A DNA stretch of 64,000 nt from CAIVAT01 sp964525995 (GCA_964525995.1 CAZGIM010000011.1:87882-151881); one strand, 5' to 3'. Positions 52,290 through 59,948 are shown, counted from the stretch's first letter. A program made the numbers and translations. Notes: generated by a model from the letters alone, not told the origin.

Positions 52290-52733
52290 ATGAAACAAAG
52301 ATTACTTTTTTTTGTTGCCATTGCCTGCGCTCTTGCCTCCTGCCGGTTTGAGCACAAAGAGGTGGAGGAGAAATATGACGACGGTTCACCCAAGCGGGTA
52401 TGCATTTACAAAGGAAGCGGCGAAAACCGTGAACTGATTAAAGAGACCACCTATTATCCCAACAAACAGCCACAAATGGAGGGTACCTATGCCAATAACA
52501 AGCGAAACGGAAAATGGACCTACTGGTACGAAAATGGAAAGGTTTGGAGCGAAGGGAACTTTGTGAATGGTAAATCCGACGGACGACGCGTTACCTATTT
52601 CGAAAACGGCAACATGCGATATGAAGGATTTTACAAAGAGGAAAACCGGGTAGGGAAGTGGCGCTTTTTTGACGACAAAGGACGTCTTTTACAGGAAATC
52701 GATTACTCAGCCCCCCCGAAAGAAACCCGGTAA
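52290..52733 (+). CDS. MORN-variant repeat lipoprotein
   Basis: 147 aa. A signal peptide ends in the lipobox ALASC. The mature part has at least three MORN-variant repeats (EGTYANNKRNGKWTYWYENG, SEGNFVNGKSDGRRVTYFENG split in two, and YEGFYKEENRVGKWRFFDDKG), each with the G-K-W/R-x-x-Y/F pattern. Such repeats occur in surface lipoproteins and in some toxin-antitoxin annotations; function is unknown. It lies 27 nt after the dihydroorotase gene, and its 3' end faces a tandem-repeat tract. Confidence 0.8.
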   Translation: MKQRLLFFVAIACALASCRFEHKEVEEKYDDGSPKRVCIYKGSGENRELIKETTYYPNKQPQMEGTYANNKRNGKWTYWYENGKVWSEGNFVNGKSDGRRVTYFENGNMRYEGFYKEENRVGKWRFFDDKGRLLQEIDYSAPPKETR

Positions 52734-52737
52734 ACCC

Positions 52738-52910
52738 ACCGCTGGTCCACTCGTCTACTCGTCCGCCAGTCCGCTGGTTACATGGTGCCATGGTGAAATG
52801 GTGCAATAGTGGAATGGAAATATGGTGTGAGCAATCTCCAGTCCGCTGGTCCGCCAGTCCACTGGTCCACTCGTCCGCCTGTCCGCCTGTCCGCTTGTCC
52901 GCCTGTCAAC
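52738..52910 (-). repeat. GCGGAC-core 8-bp tandem repeats, locus 3
   Basis: On the minus strand, 10-15 nt after the stop of the secreted endonuclease gene, about eight 8-bp units of consensus RGYGGACN run in tandem. Then comes a section of CACCAT/ATGGTG-type 6-8-bp repeats, then further GCGGAC units. The units match those of locus 1 almost exactly. It lies between convergent genes and has no unique spacers. Confidence 0.8.
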
Positions 52911-52913
52911 CGA

Positions 52914-53924
52914 TTACTCCACCAGAATGCAAACCGGCAAATGGTCGCTGAATCCGCCATAATATTCCCTCGATCCTGCTGTCCGGTTCGGAACCATCTG
53001 CCCATTTTTGTTTTTATACAGCATCCAGTCCTTCTTTAAAATAGAAGCATACGGCGGGCGGATTACAGGGTTGTGACGCTTACCGGTTAACAGATTTCCC
53101 GTAACGATGATCTGGTCAAAGAGATCCCAGTCTTTGTAGAACAAGGTTCCTTCGCCCTTCAGGTAGTTCTCATAAGTCAGGTTATACAGGGCGTCCGGTT
53201 TGATCTTTCTTTCAATCCTTTGAGCTTTCAGAACCTCTGAGATGCTTTTATTCGCAGGTTCATCATTGAAATCGCCCATCAGGATGATTCGTGCTCCGGG
53301 ATCAACGCATTGAACAGAATCGACATAATGTTTCAGAATGGTGGCGTTCTCCACTCTTTTCGATTCCGTTTTTTCTGCCGATCCTTCACGCGACTTCCAG
53401 TGGTTAATAAAAATATGAAAGGTGTCGCTTTGTGCATCAAATATCTTGATATAGAGCGCTGTACGGGTCTGGAACGTGGTCGCCGACGGGAGTGACTTAT
53501 AACCTGCAAGATTTACTTTACCGGGCCGGTAGAGCACCGCAACGTCGATTCCACGTGGATCGCTGCCCTCCTCAAGAATGGCGCGGTATCCGCCGCACTG
53601 AAGTTCGGGAACCCTGATCAGATCTTCCAGAACCGCTTTGTTTTCGATTTCAGCGAGGCCGATTACCGCTGGCTGATCAATGCTGTCGATAGCCGACAAC
53701 ACCCGGGCTGTCTGGTGAAGTTTATACCGGTATCGCTCCCCGGTCCAGGCGACTTTCGATCCGGGCAGGAAATCCTCGTCATTCCGGGCGGGATCATCTA
53801 TAGTGTCGAAAATGTTCTCTGTATTGTAAAACGCTATTGTAAAGGAACCGGCATGATGTTTCTGCGCAAAACCACCCGAAACACATACCGTTAGAATTAG
53901 CAGGAATATAGATAATGGCTTCAT
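52914..53924 (-). CDS. Secreted endonuclease/exonuclease/phosphatase-family protein
   Basis: 336 aa. The start at 53924 gives a signal peptide (MKPLSIFLLILTVCVSGGFA); an upstream in-frame ATG at 53981 lies within a hairpin and adds a polar extension. DNase-I-like fold motifs are all present: FYNTENIFD (Asn), GLAEIEN (metal-binding Glu), NHWKSR, LMGDFNDEP (Asp/Asn pair) and the final catalytic SDHLPV. It is likely a periplasmic or extracellular nuclease or phosphodiesterase. With the lamin-tail and PLD-type proteins it makes a third secreted phosphodiester-handling gene within 10 kb. The stop is followed by a tandem-repeat tract. Confidence 0.87.
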   Translation of the reverse strand: MKPLSIFLLILTVCVSGGFAQKHHAGSFTIAFYNTENIFDTIDDPARNDEDFLPGSKVAWTGERYRYKLHQTARVLSAIDSIDQPAVIGLAEIENKAVLEDLIRVPELQCGGYRAILEEGSDPRGIDVAVLYRPGKVNLAGYKSLPSATTFQTRTALYIKIFDAQSDTFHIFINHWKSREGSAEKTESKRVENATILKHYVDSVQCVDPGARIILMGDFNDEPANKSISEVLKAQRIERKIKPDALYNLTYENYLKGEGTLFYKDWDLFDQIIVTGNLLTGKRHNPVIRPPYASILKKDWMLYKNKNGQMVPNRTAGSREYYGGFSDHLPVCILVE

Positions 53925-53966
53925 TTGACAGGAATTCATACAGGAGTAAGGATCAACCAACGTAAA

Positions 53967-54015
53967 TTGATCCTGCCACAACCCTCCCCTTCAAGGGGAA
54001 GGCTGGCAGGATCAA
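53967..54015. repeat. Long hairpin/inverted repeat between the endonuclease and coiled-coil lipoprotein genes
   Basis: Outer arms TTGATCCTGCCA and TGGCAGGATCAA are perfect (12 bp). Inner arms CCCCTT and AAGGGG flank a single C, and the intervening bases pair in part, so nearly the whole 49 nt folds. It lies 73 nt after the stop of the lipoprotein gene. In the minus direction it is followed only by UUUACG, so termination would be weak; a REP-like intergenic repeat is equally possible. Confidence 0.6.
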
Positions 54016-54088
54016 TCATTATACTAATCGGGGTACGATATTGTTAAGGATATAACTACACGAAAGCCCAGACAGGGTGAGGTACCTA

Positions 54089-54940
54089 TTAGTCAACCAC
54101 GATGACCAGGTACCTGGAATTACCCCAGAAAGCTTTATAATCATTGATCTGCAAGGCCTGGATGATTTTTTTATCACCCGAGAACTTATAGGAACTGGAT
54201 GGATGGTTCGACAGGATCTTGGCTTTTTTGCTCAGGATTGAGATCTCAGTTACTTTACGGATATCGATTTTCGTGAACAAATCTTTATTGAAATCGGCTA
54301 AAATTTCACCGCTCTTGATGATTCCGCTCTTTTTAAGCTCCTTGTTGGTTCCGATTACATAGTAGGCAGTGTTTAATGCCTCATCCTGGGCCGCAATGGT
54401 TTGATTCTGACTGCTGATCTGAGATCCCTGTGTTTTGACCGTCCGCGACAGTGTGTCGATCTTCAGGTTGGCCATCTCAAATGCGCTGTTCAGTTTTGCA
54501 AGCCGGGTCCGGAGATCCTCTATTTCCGACGCTTTCGCGGCGATATCCTTTTGAAGTCTTTCAACCATCTTGTTGAGTTCGTCAACTTTCATGTTGGCAT
54601 TTTTCAGCTTTCTGGTGAGGGCCGACAGGGTCTCTTTATTTTTCTGCATCAGACTGTAGATCGTCTGAATGTCATTCTTGATTTGTTCTTTTGCCGACAA
54701 CTTTAATTCGCCTCCACGATCGGTCGTCAGGTTGATAATGTTTTCCTTTTGCTTGATGGTATCCAGTGTTCCCTGGATCTCGTTGATAGAGCGGATGAAT
54801 TCATTAATTGCTTCATCCTTTTGCATGGTTTGACTCAGGAGGCTGTCATTCTTTGACTGCATTTCCTGGGCTTTTTTCTCGGCTTCACGGCCGCAGGCAA
54901 TGAATACCGGAATCAGTAAAAGTACAAGATACTTTTTCAT
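54089..54940 (-). CDS. Coiled-coil lipoprotein, unknown function
   Basis: 283 aa. A short signal peptide ends in the lipobox FIAC (Cys16). Residues about 20-195 are strongly heptad-patterned with Leu, Ile, Lys and Glu (ENIINLTTDRGG breaks it once), so a long dimeric coiled coil is expected. A C-terminal domain of about 85 residues (NTAYYVIGTNKELKKSGII to YLVIVVD) is a pattern seen in many Bacteroidota hypothetical lipoproteins. It is probably anchored in the outer membrane and facing the periplasm. No function can be assigned. A TAATTTTG -7 box is at 54970-54963. Confidence 0.8.
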   Translation of the reverse strand: MKKYLVLLLIPVFIACGREAEKKAQEMQSKNDSLLSQTMQKDEAINEFIRSINEIQGTLDTIKQKENIINLTTDRGGELKLSAKEQIKNDIQTIYSLMQKNKETLSALTRKLKNANMKVDELNKMVERLQKDIAAKASEIEDLRTRLAKLNSAFEMANLKIDTLSRTVKTQGSQISSQNQTIAAQDEALNTAYYVIGTNKELKKSGIIKSGEILADFNKDLFTKIDIRKVTEISILSKKAKILSNHPSSSYKFSGDKKIIQALQINDYKAFWGNSRYLVIVVD

Positions 54941-54962
54941 TTTGATGGTTTTAAAGTTGTTG

Positions 54963-54970
54963 CAAAATTA
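54963..54970 (-). promoter_or_regulatory. -7 box (TAATTTTG) of the coiled-coil lipoprotein gene
   Basis: Minus-strand TAATTTTG lies 22 nt upstream of the ATG. No -33 box is evident. Confidence 0.45.
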
Positions 54971-55018
54971 AGCAGAAATTTAGAATTTGTGATAAATCTT
55001 TTGCTGGAAGGGAACCCG

Positions 55019-55026
55019 TATCTTTA
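55019..55026 (+). promoter_or_regulatory. Near-consensus -7 box (TATCTTTA) of the rRNA methyltransferase gene
   Basis: TATCTTTA differs from TAnnTTTG at the last base. TTTG at 55000-55003 is 15 nt upstream. The GTG start is 11 nt downstream, so the leader would be very short. Confidence 0.4.
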
Positions 55027-55037
55027 CAGAAAAAAAC

Positions 55038-56216
55038 GTGCAAAATCTTTCGGTTATACTGTTAAAACCCGGAAAGGATGCAGCCGTCCGCCGGTTCCAT
55101 CCCTGGATCTTCTCAGGAGCAATCAGCCGGGCTGATGGAAACCCCGAACCGGGCGACATGGTGAGGATTGTCGATTCAAACCGGAACTTTTTAGCGCTGG
55201 GTCACTACCTGAAAGGCGATATCGCGGTAAAAATCTTTTCATTCGAAGAGGTTGATATCAGTCGTGATTACTGGCACCAACGGTTGTTGCAATGTTTCCT
55301 GAAAAGGCGCTCAATGGGAATTGCTACCGGAGAACCCGGCCAAGCGTATCGGCTGGTCTATTCGGAAGGCGACGGGTTGCCCGGACTGATCATCGACTAT
55401 TACGACGGGGTGGCGGTCATCCAGGCTTCATCGAAAGGAATGCGACGGCTGTTACCCGTTTTCACTGAAGCGTTGACAGACATCTATAGTGAAAATCTAA
55501 AAACCGTCTATGATAAAAGCGACGACAAAGAGGCGGAGTTTACCTCAGGCAGCAGATTTCTGTACGGATCAAGCGACCGCGCCCGTATTCTTGAAAACGG
55601 CAACCATTTTCTGGTCGATTTTGTCAATGGTCAGAAAACCGGTTTCTTTTTGGATCAGCGCCTGAACAGGCTTTTTGCCCATTTTTACGCGAAGGACCGG
55701 GTCGTGTTGAATGCATTTTGTTACTCCGGCGCCTTCACAGTCTATGCCCTCCGGGGCGGAGCAAAAAAGGTCAGATCGGTGGATATTTCGAGGAAAGCGA
55801 TCGATTGGACCATCGAGCATGTTGCGCTGAACGGCATGGATCCCTCGCTGCATGAGCCGGTTGTTGCGGATGTCAAGGATTTTCTGGTCACCACAAAGGA
55901 TGCCTATGACATGATTATCTTAGACCCGCCTGCCTTTGCCAAGAGTCACCGGGTTTCCAACAACGCCTTGCACGCCTACATTCACATCAATGCAGCCGCG
56001 ATGAACCGACTGGACCGGGGCGGTTTGCTGATGACTTTTTCCTGTTCACAGGCCGTTTCGCGCGAGATGTTCCGCGCTGCAATCCAGTCGGCCGCTATCG
56101 AAACGGGTCGCAGGGTATCGGTGTTGCATCAGCTCTCCCAGGGCCCCGATCATCCGGTAAATGCCTGCCACCCCGAAGGCGACTACCTCAAAGGATTAAT
56201 TTTAATGGTCGAATGA
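55038..56216 (+). CDS. Class I SAM-dependent rRNA methyltransferase (RlmI-like)
   Basis: 392 aa. An N-terminal PUA-like RNA-binding domain (about 1-80, LLKPGKDAAVRRFHPWIFSG) is followed by a Rossmann methyltransferase domain: GFFLDQR, motif I VLNAFCYSGAFTVYAL, VDISRKAI, motif IV LDPPAFAKS and motif VI FSCSQAVS with the catalytic cysteine. This matches RlmI-type 23S rRNA cytosine-C5 methyltransferases (m5C1962 in E. coli). The base modified here cannot be proved. GTG start at 55038. Confidence 0.92.
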   Translation: MQNLSVILLKPGKDAAVRRFHPWIFSGAISRADGNPEPGDMVRIVDSNRNFLALGHYLKGDIAVKIFSFEEVDISRDYWHQRLLQCFLKRRSMGIATGEPGQAYRLVYSEGDGLPGLIIDYYDGVAVIQASSKGMRRLLPVFTEALTDIYSENLKTVYDKSDDKEAEFTSGSRFLYGSSDRARILENGNHFLVDFVNGQKTGFFLDQRLNRLFAHFYAKDRVVLNAFCYSGAFTVYALRGGAKKVRSVDISRKAIDWTIEHVALNGMDPSLHEPVVADVKDFLVTTKDAYDMIILDPPAFAKSHRVSNNALHAYIHINAAAMNRLDRGGLLMTFSCSQAVSREMFRAAIQSAAIETGRRVSVLHQLSQGPDHPVNACHPEGDYLKGLILMVE

Positions 56217-56253
56217 TGGAGCCCTTCTTCACCCGAAATAGAAGCTATTCGAT

Positions 56254-56261
56254 TATATTTG
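56254..56261 (+). promoter_or_regulatory. -7 box (TATATTTG) of the class V aminotransferase gene
   Basis: TATATTTG lies 16 nt upstream of the ATG, a full TAnnTTTG match. No -33 TTG at normal spacing. Confidence 0.55.
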
Positions 56262-56277
56262 TCTTTCATTTATTATC

Positions 56278-57483
56278 ATGATTAAGGATTTGCCCAAACC
56301 CGGTGAATTTGCTGATTATTGGTCGCTCGATCCCACCATAGTCTTTTTGAATCATGGATCCTTTGGAGCGTGTCCCACGGCCATCCTGGAACGACAGGCT
56401 GAATACCGGCGCCGGCTCGAATCGCAGCCGATCAGGTTTCTTATCCGGGAGATGGAGGAACAATTCAACGCTTCACGTGAAAAAATTGCCGCTTTCGTCA
56501 ACGCCCCACACCCGGATCTGGTCTTTGTTCAGAATGCCACTGCCGCGGTAAATGCGGTCTTCAGGTCGCTAAAGTTCAACCGGGGCGATGAGATTATCTA
56601 TACCAACCATATCTATGCGGCCTGCAAACGGATTCTGGAGTTTGTGGCAGAAACCACCGGAGTGGTGCTGGTGGAGGCATCTTTCGGGTTCCCGATCCAA
56701 AATTCAACAACAATTACCGAGGCGATCCTCGCAAAGGTAACCCGGAAGACGAGGATTGTGCTGATCGACCATATCTCTTCTGCCACCGCACTGATCCACC
56801 CCGCTGAAGAGATTGTTGAATTACTGAACCGGCAGGGGATCGATACGATGATCGACGGAGCCCATGCCCTTGGGAGCATTCCCCTGGATCTGCAGAAATT
56901 GGGGGCGGCTTACTATACCGCAAACTGTCATAAATGGCTTTGCGCTCCAAAGAGTTCGGCGATCTTTTATGTTCGGCCTGATAAACAGGAAGGCATCTTT
57001 CCGGTTGTGATCAGCCATGCCGGTCATAAGGCTTCCTCCTTTGCCGAACGGTTTTACTGGCCCGGAACCTACGATCCTTCTGCGGTACTGTGCGTGCCTG
57101 ATACGCTTGATTTCTTTTCATCGCTGGTTGAAGGAGGCTTCACAGAAGTGATGCAAAGAAACCACGATCTGTGCTTGAAGGCCCGTGACCTGATCTGCAA
57201 GCGCCTGAATATTCCGAAACCCTGTCCCGACGAAATGATCGCCTCCATGGCGACGATCCTGCTGCCCGAGAGCGCTCCGGGGATACCGGTTGACTATAAG
57301 AGTATCGATCCGTTTCAGGAATTGGTTTACCGCGAATATGGGGTAGAGGTTCCCTTCTGGTATGGACTGACACCGGTTCAACGCCTGGTCCGGATTTCAG
57401 CACAGTGCTATAATTCGCTGGATCAGTACCGTTATTTGGCCGAAATATTGTTTAACTGTAGAGAACGAAGATGGTCTGTGTAA
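56278..57483 (+). CDS. Class V aminotransferase, isopenicillin-N-epimerase-like
   Basis: 401 aa PLP fold type I enzyme. FLNHGSFGACP at the start, the PLP-contacting aspartate and histidine in MIDGAHALG, and the Schiff-base lysine in TANCHKWLCAPK are the marks of the CefD-like (isopenicillin N epimerase) branch of class V aminotransferases. Despite the name, most members are not in beta-lactam pathways and act as amino-acid epimerases, lyases or desulfurases of unknown substrate. No antibiotic genes are near. It stands alone with its own promoter. Confidence 0.87.
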   Translation: MIKDLPKPGEFADYWSLDPTIVFLNHGSFGACPTAILERQAEYRRRLESQPIRFLIREMEEQFNASREKIAAFVNAPHPDLVFVQNATAAVNAVFRSLKFNRGDEIIYTNHIYAACKRILEFVAETTGVVLVEASFGFPIQNSTTITEAILAKVTRKTRIVLIDHISSATALIHPAEEIVELLNRQGIDTMIDGAHALGSIPLDLQKLGAAYYTANCHKWLCAPKSSAIFYVRPDKQEGIFPVVISHAGHKASSFAERFYWPGTYDPSAVLCVPDTLDFFSSLVEGGFTEVMQRNHDLCLKARDLICKRLNIPKPCPDEMIASMATILLPESAPGIPVDYKSIDPFQELVYREYGVEVPFWYGLTPVQRLVRISAQCYNSLDQYRYLAEILFNCRERRWSV

Positions 57484-57553
57484 TAATAGATTTTTTTGTC
57501 AAACCGGCCGTGAATGTATATTTTTACATAAAAATAAACTAAATCCGATCCAT

Positions 57554-57940
57554 ATGAAAAAATTTCCGATTCTGCTAATCTTCCTCATTCCCTTGATGTT
57601 CCTTTCGTCATCCTGCAAAAAAGAGAAAGAAACCGAGATTACCTGCTCCCTGACCACCGCGCCTACCCAACCGCCTGTTGATATGAATGTAACCTATAAG
57701 GCAACGCAGACAGGCGACGGAACGATCTCTTCGCTTACTTACGTTACCATTACGGGCACTGTGACAGTAACCAATCCGCAGCTTCCATGGGAAGTGACCG
57801 TAGCCGTAACCACCACCACCAATGTCTCGATTGCCGCGGCCGGGACGGTAAAAAACGGCAGTTTGAATATTTCCTATGATGGTAACAGCGGAGGAGCGAC
57901 CATTCATGGAAGTGATTTCTGTTCACAGGAAACGAACTGA
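57554..57940 (+). CDS. Small lipoprotein with beta-rich mature domain
   Basis: 128 aa. The signal peptide ends in the lipobox SSSC (Cys20). The mature part is rich in Thr and Val (TVTNPQLPWEVTVAVTTTTN) with an alternating beta-strand pattern, probably a small Ig-like sandwich. A cysteine pair (Cys31 and one near the end, DFCSQ) could form a disulfide. No function recognised. Its last 37 nt overlap the 3' end of the convergent Cdd1-like gene. Confidence 0.75.
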   Translation: MKKFPILLIFLIPLMFLSSSCKKEKETEITCSLTTAPTQPPVDMNVTYKATQTGDGTISSLTYVTITGTVTVTNPQLPWEVTVAVTTTTNVSIAAAGTVKNGSLNISYDGNSGGATIHGSDFCSQETN

Positions 57941-58236
57941 GCAGAAGCCCCCTGACCAGGTTTCTTTACATCCTTCCAGTTCCACCATTTTAGCAGTTCC
58001 GGATCACGCTTCTCCGGCCTGGTCTCTGCGAAATAAATGGCGCAACGGAATGAATACAGCAGACATCTGTCCTGGACTACGCCTGCAAATTTATTAGAGC
58101 GTTCAAACAGATCCTCGGCGTTCCTGCCTTTAAGCATGTCGGCGCTCGTTATGCCTATATTCCATAAGTCATTGGCAATGGACTTCCCAATACTCGGAAT
58201 CTGCATTAAATCCTTGATAGAGGCTTCTTTTGACAT
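57904..58236 (-). CDS. Helix-hairpin-helix protein of the Cdd1 ('pathogenicity locus') family
   Basis: 110 aa. The N-terminal helix-hairpin-helix motif IPSIGKSIANDLWNIGI is followed by VVQDRCLLYSFRCAIYFAE and ELLKWWNWKD, the strings that define the Cdd1 family. The HhH motif suggests DNA binding. The family name comes from a Clostridium difficile locus and says nothing certain about function. It converges on and overlaps the preceding lipoprotein gene by 37 nt. A TACATTTG -7 box is at 58278-58271. Confidence 0.85.
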   Translation of the reverse strand: MSKEASIKDLMQIPSIGKSIANDLWNIGITSADMLKGRNAEDLFERSNKFAGVVQDRCLLYSFRCAIYFAETRPEKRDPELLKWWNWKDVKKPGQGASAQFVSCEQKSLP

Positions 58237-58270
58237 CCGTGAATAAATAATACCAGGGTTTAGGCAGGAT

Positions 58271-58278
58271 CAAATGTA
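58271..58278 (-). promoter_or_regulatory. -7 box (TACATTTG) of the Cdd1-like gene
   Basis: Minus-strand TACATTTG matches the consensus and lies 34 nt upstream of the ATG at 58236. Confidence 0.5.
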
Positions 58279-58381
58279 ATAAATCAGGTACAAACTATTC
58301 ATGGAAGTTTGACACAATTTCTTTATTGGATAAAAGGATTAAATATTCATAGATGTGCATTAATAAAACTGAAATAGTGAT

Positions 58382-58389
58382 TACCTTTG
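58382..58389 (+). promoter_or_regulatory. -7 box (TACCTTTG) of the 136-aa lipoprotein gene
   Basis: TACCTTTG matches TAnnTTTG and lies 89 nt before the ATG at 58479. Confidence 0.45.
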
Positions 58390-58478
58390 TAAGTATGTTG
58401 GAATTAAAACACGAAAACAAGATGCGCTTGGTGACTATTTAAATCAACAATTTAATAATAACAATAAAAACCAGTTCA

Positions 58479-58889
58479 ATGAAAAATTTAGGTGTTCTAT
58501 TGTTTGCATTAATGATGGTCTTTAGTGCATGCGAAAAGTCGGACGACTCAGAATCAGAATCTGAATTCACAAACAAGATCGAACTTGGCACAGGGGTTAA
58601 CCAAACCAACCCATTCATCCTGACTGGTATTGGGACTACGTTTTCTGCCAACACCACTATTTATTTCCGGCTGGAATCAAAGGATGACATGGGTGGATCG
58701 ACCGTGAAGATTCAGGTCAATAAATCTGATGGATCGTCGTACGCTTCATGGAATTTTCCTGCCGCCCAGTCTTATGGACACATAATGGTTTCCTCGTTCC
58801 GTATTACTGATGCAGGAAGCTATACAGTAACTGGAATTCTGGTTACAGGAAACAAAACTGTTGCAAGCATCAATATTGTGATAAATTGA
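58479..58889 (+). CDS. Small lipoprotein, unknown function
   Basis: 136 aa. The signal peptide ends in the lipobox FSAC, followed by an acidic linker (EKSDDSESESEF) common in surface-exposed Bacteroidota lipoproteins. The remaining 100 residues alternate hydrophobic and polar residues as in a beta-sandwich, closing with AGSYTVTGILVTGNKTVASI. No family recognised. It has its own promoter and no operon partner. It marks the start of an A/T-richer region. Confidence 0.75.
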   Translation: MKNLGVLLFALMMVFSACEKSDDSESESEFTNKIELGTGVNQTNPFILTGIGTTFSANTTIYFRLESKDDMGGSTVKIQVNKSDGSSYASWNFPAAQSYGHIMVSSFRITDAGSYTVTGILVTGNKTVASINIVIN

Positions 58890-59091
58890 GCAAGACAATA
58901 GGAGTTCATAGGGCTTGACGGGTTCCATTAATAAACTGATGCCAAAATAATCCCCATCACCAGGAGGGCAATTTTTTCGTGTCAGAATTATCAGGGTTGA
59001 TTCTGAAATTTGATGTTTTGGTTAACCTGCATTGAGGTAATTATACATGATCGAATTTCAGTTCTTTAATGAATGTCTTAAAATTTAAAAT

Positions 59092-59143
59092 CCTGACTCC
59101 AAGGTCATTTTATGGCATTATTCCTGACTCCATTCCTGACTCC
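59092..59143. repeat. Three CCTGACTCC copies, two in exact 12-bp tandem
   Basis: ATTCCTGACTCC occurs twice back to back (59120-59131, 59132-59143), and CCTGACTCC again at 59092-59100. It lies just downstream of the retropepsin-SEC-C gene end (59159) in minus orientation. The rest of the 58890-59158 gap holds nothing recognised. Confidence 0.6.
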
Positions 59144-59158
59144 GATTACGTGTAATAT

Positions 59159-59713
59159 CTACTTACCCCGTCCGTGACATACCTTGTATTTTTTACCACT
59201 GCCGCAGAAACAGGGGTCATTTCGACCAATTTTTGGTTTAAGGCGGTTCAAATCTTGAACGTAGTCAACTTCTTGCAAAGAGGGGATTCGAAACGAAAAG
59301 GTCGTGCCATTGACGTTGGTAATGGAAAAATCACCTAATGTAATAATATCCATTCCGATTAAGCAATCTGCGCCACCGCTTAAATCACCAAGTGTAACAT
59401 TGACATCTTTGATACAAAGTCTTCCATCATATAAATGGACGTCTACAAGGAACACAGGTGTAAGTATCTTCTGTTGGCTGGCTGTGTTAACGTAAGTGAA
59501 TGTAATTGGCTTCAGATTTAATGCACCCACTACGTTCTGGGAAATAACCGTGTTTGTGGCGCCTGTATCCCAAATGCCTTGAACCCTTTTCTTATTGGTA
59601 ATATCAGAGGGTAAGGTGAACTCGACAGGAGTGACAAGTGTTCGCAGTCTGTTCCCTGCGTTAGCTTTGAGTGTAAAAGCGTTTGGGGGTGGGGTCTTAC
59701 TCGGCATAGGCAC
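59159..59713 (-). CDS. Retropepsin-like aspartic protease fused to a SEC-C zinc motif
   Basis: 184 aa. The single-domain retroviral-type aspartic protease fold shows the active-site triad Asp49-Thr50-Gly51 in WDTGATNTVIS and the second conserved loop CLIGMDIITLGDF. The last 20 residues are a SEC-C motif (GRNDPCFCGSGKKYKVCHG) with ligands Cys168, Cys170, Cys179 and His180. Retropepsins work as dimers, each chain giving one aspartate. SEC-C motifs bind zinc and often contact ribosomes, SecB or nucleic acid. It overlaps the upstream DUF5678-like gene by 17 nt, so the two are translationally coupled. Target unknown. Confidence 0.82.
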   Translation of the reverse strand: MPMPSKTPPPNAFTLKANAGNRLRTLVTPVEFTLPSDITNKKRVQGIWDTGATNTVISQNVVGALNLKPITFTYVNTASQQKILTPVFLVDVHLYDGRLCIKDVNVTLGDLSGGADCLIGMDIITLGDFSITNVNGTTFSFRIPSLQEVDYVQDLNRLKPKIGRNDPCFCGSGKKYKVCHGRGK

Positions 59714-59948
59714 GTCGGAAGGTTACACGAGAGTGGTATGTTTGTGTATAGCTATCATTCCCCGAATCGCAAAACTGAATCAAGAAAGTACCAACTTCAT
59801 GTTCCTTCTGAGTGATATTATATGCTTCTGACTGGGAATCATAAACGCCGATAACCTGTTCATTTTTAATGACCAAGTACTTGCCCTTGTACTTTTTTAC
59901 TAATTCATCCTGATGGGCTAAATAATATTTGAATTCCTTTTCTAACAC
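59697..59948 (-). CDS. DUF5678-like small protein
   Basis: 83 aa. The segment ELVKKYKGKYLVIKNEQVIG followed by VYDSQSEAYNITQKE matches the DUF5678 pattern (a 'Y-x-G-K-Y-L/V-x-I' core, then a helix). No signal peptide or membrane segment. It is first in a two-gene unit that overlaps the retropepsin gene, a layout resembling toxin-antitoxin or regulator-protease pairs. The C-terminal 25 residues (FRRAYAE end) are polar and may be the overlap tail. Function unknown; the family call is moderate. Confidence 0.65.
   Translation of the reverse strand: MLEKEFKYYLAHQDELVKKYKGKYLVIKNEQVIGVYDSQSEAYNITQKEHEVGTFLIQFCDSGNDSYTQTYHSRVTFRRAYAE

Noticed and set aside
56278..57483. Beta-lactam biosynthesis gene (isopenicillin N epimerase)
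   Set aside because: The family is broad and no penicillin or cephalosporin pathway gene is nearby; only the fold family is claimed.
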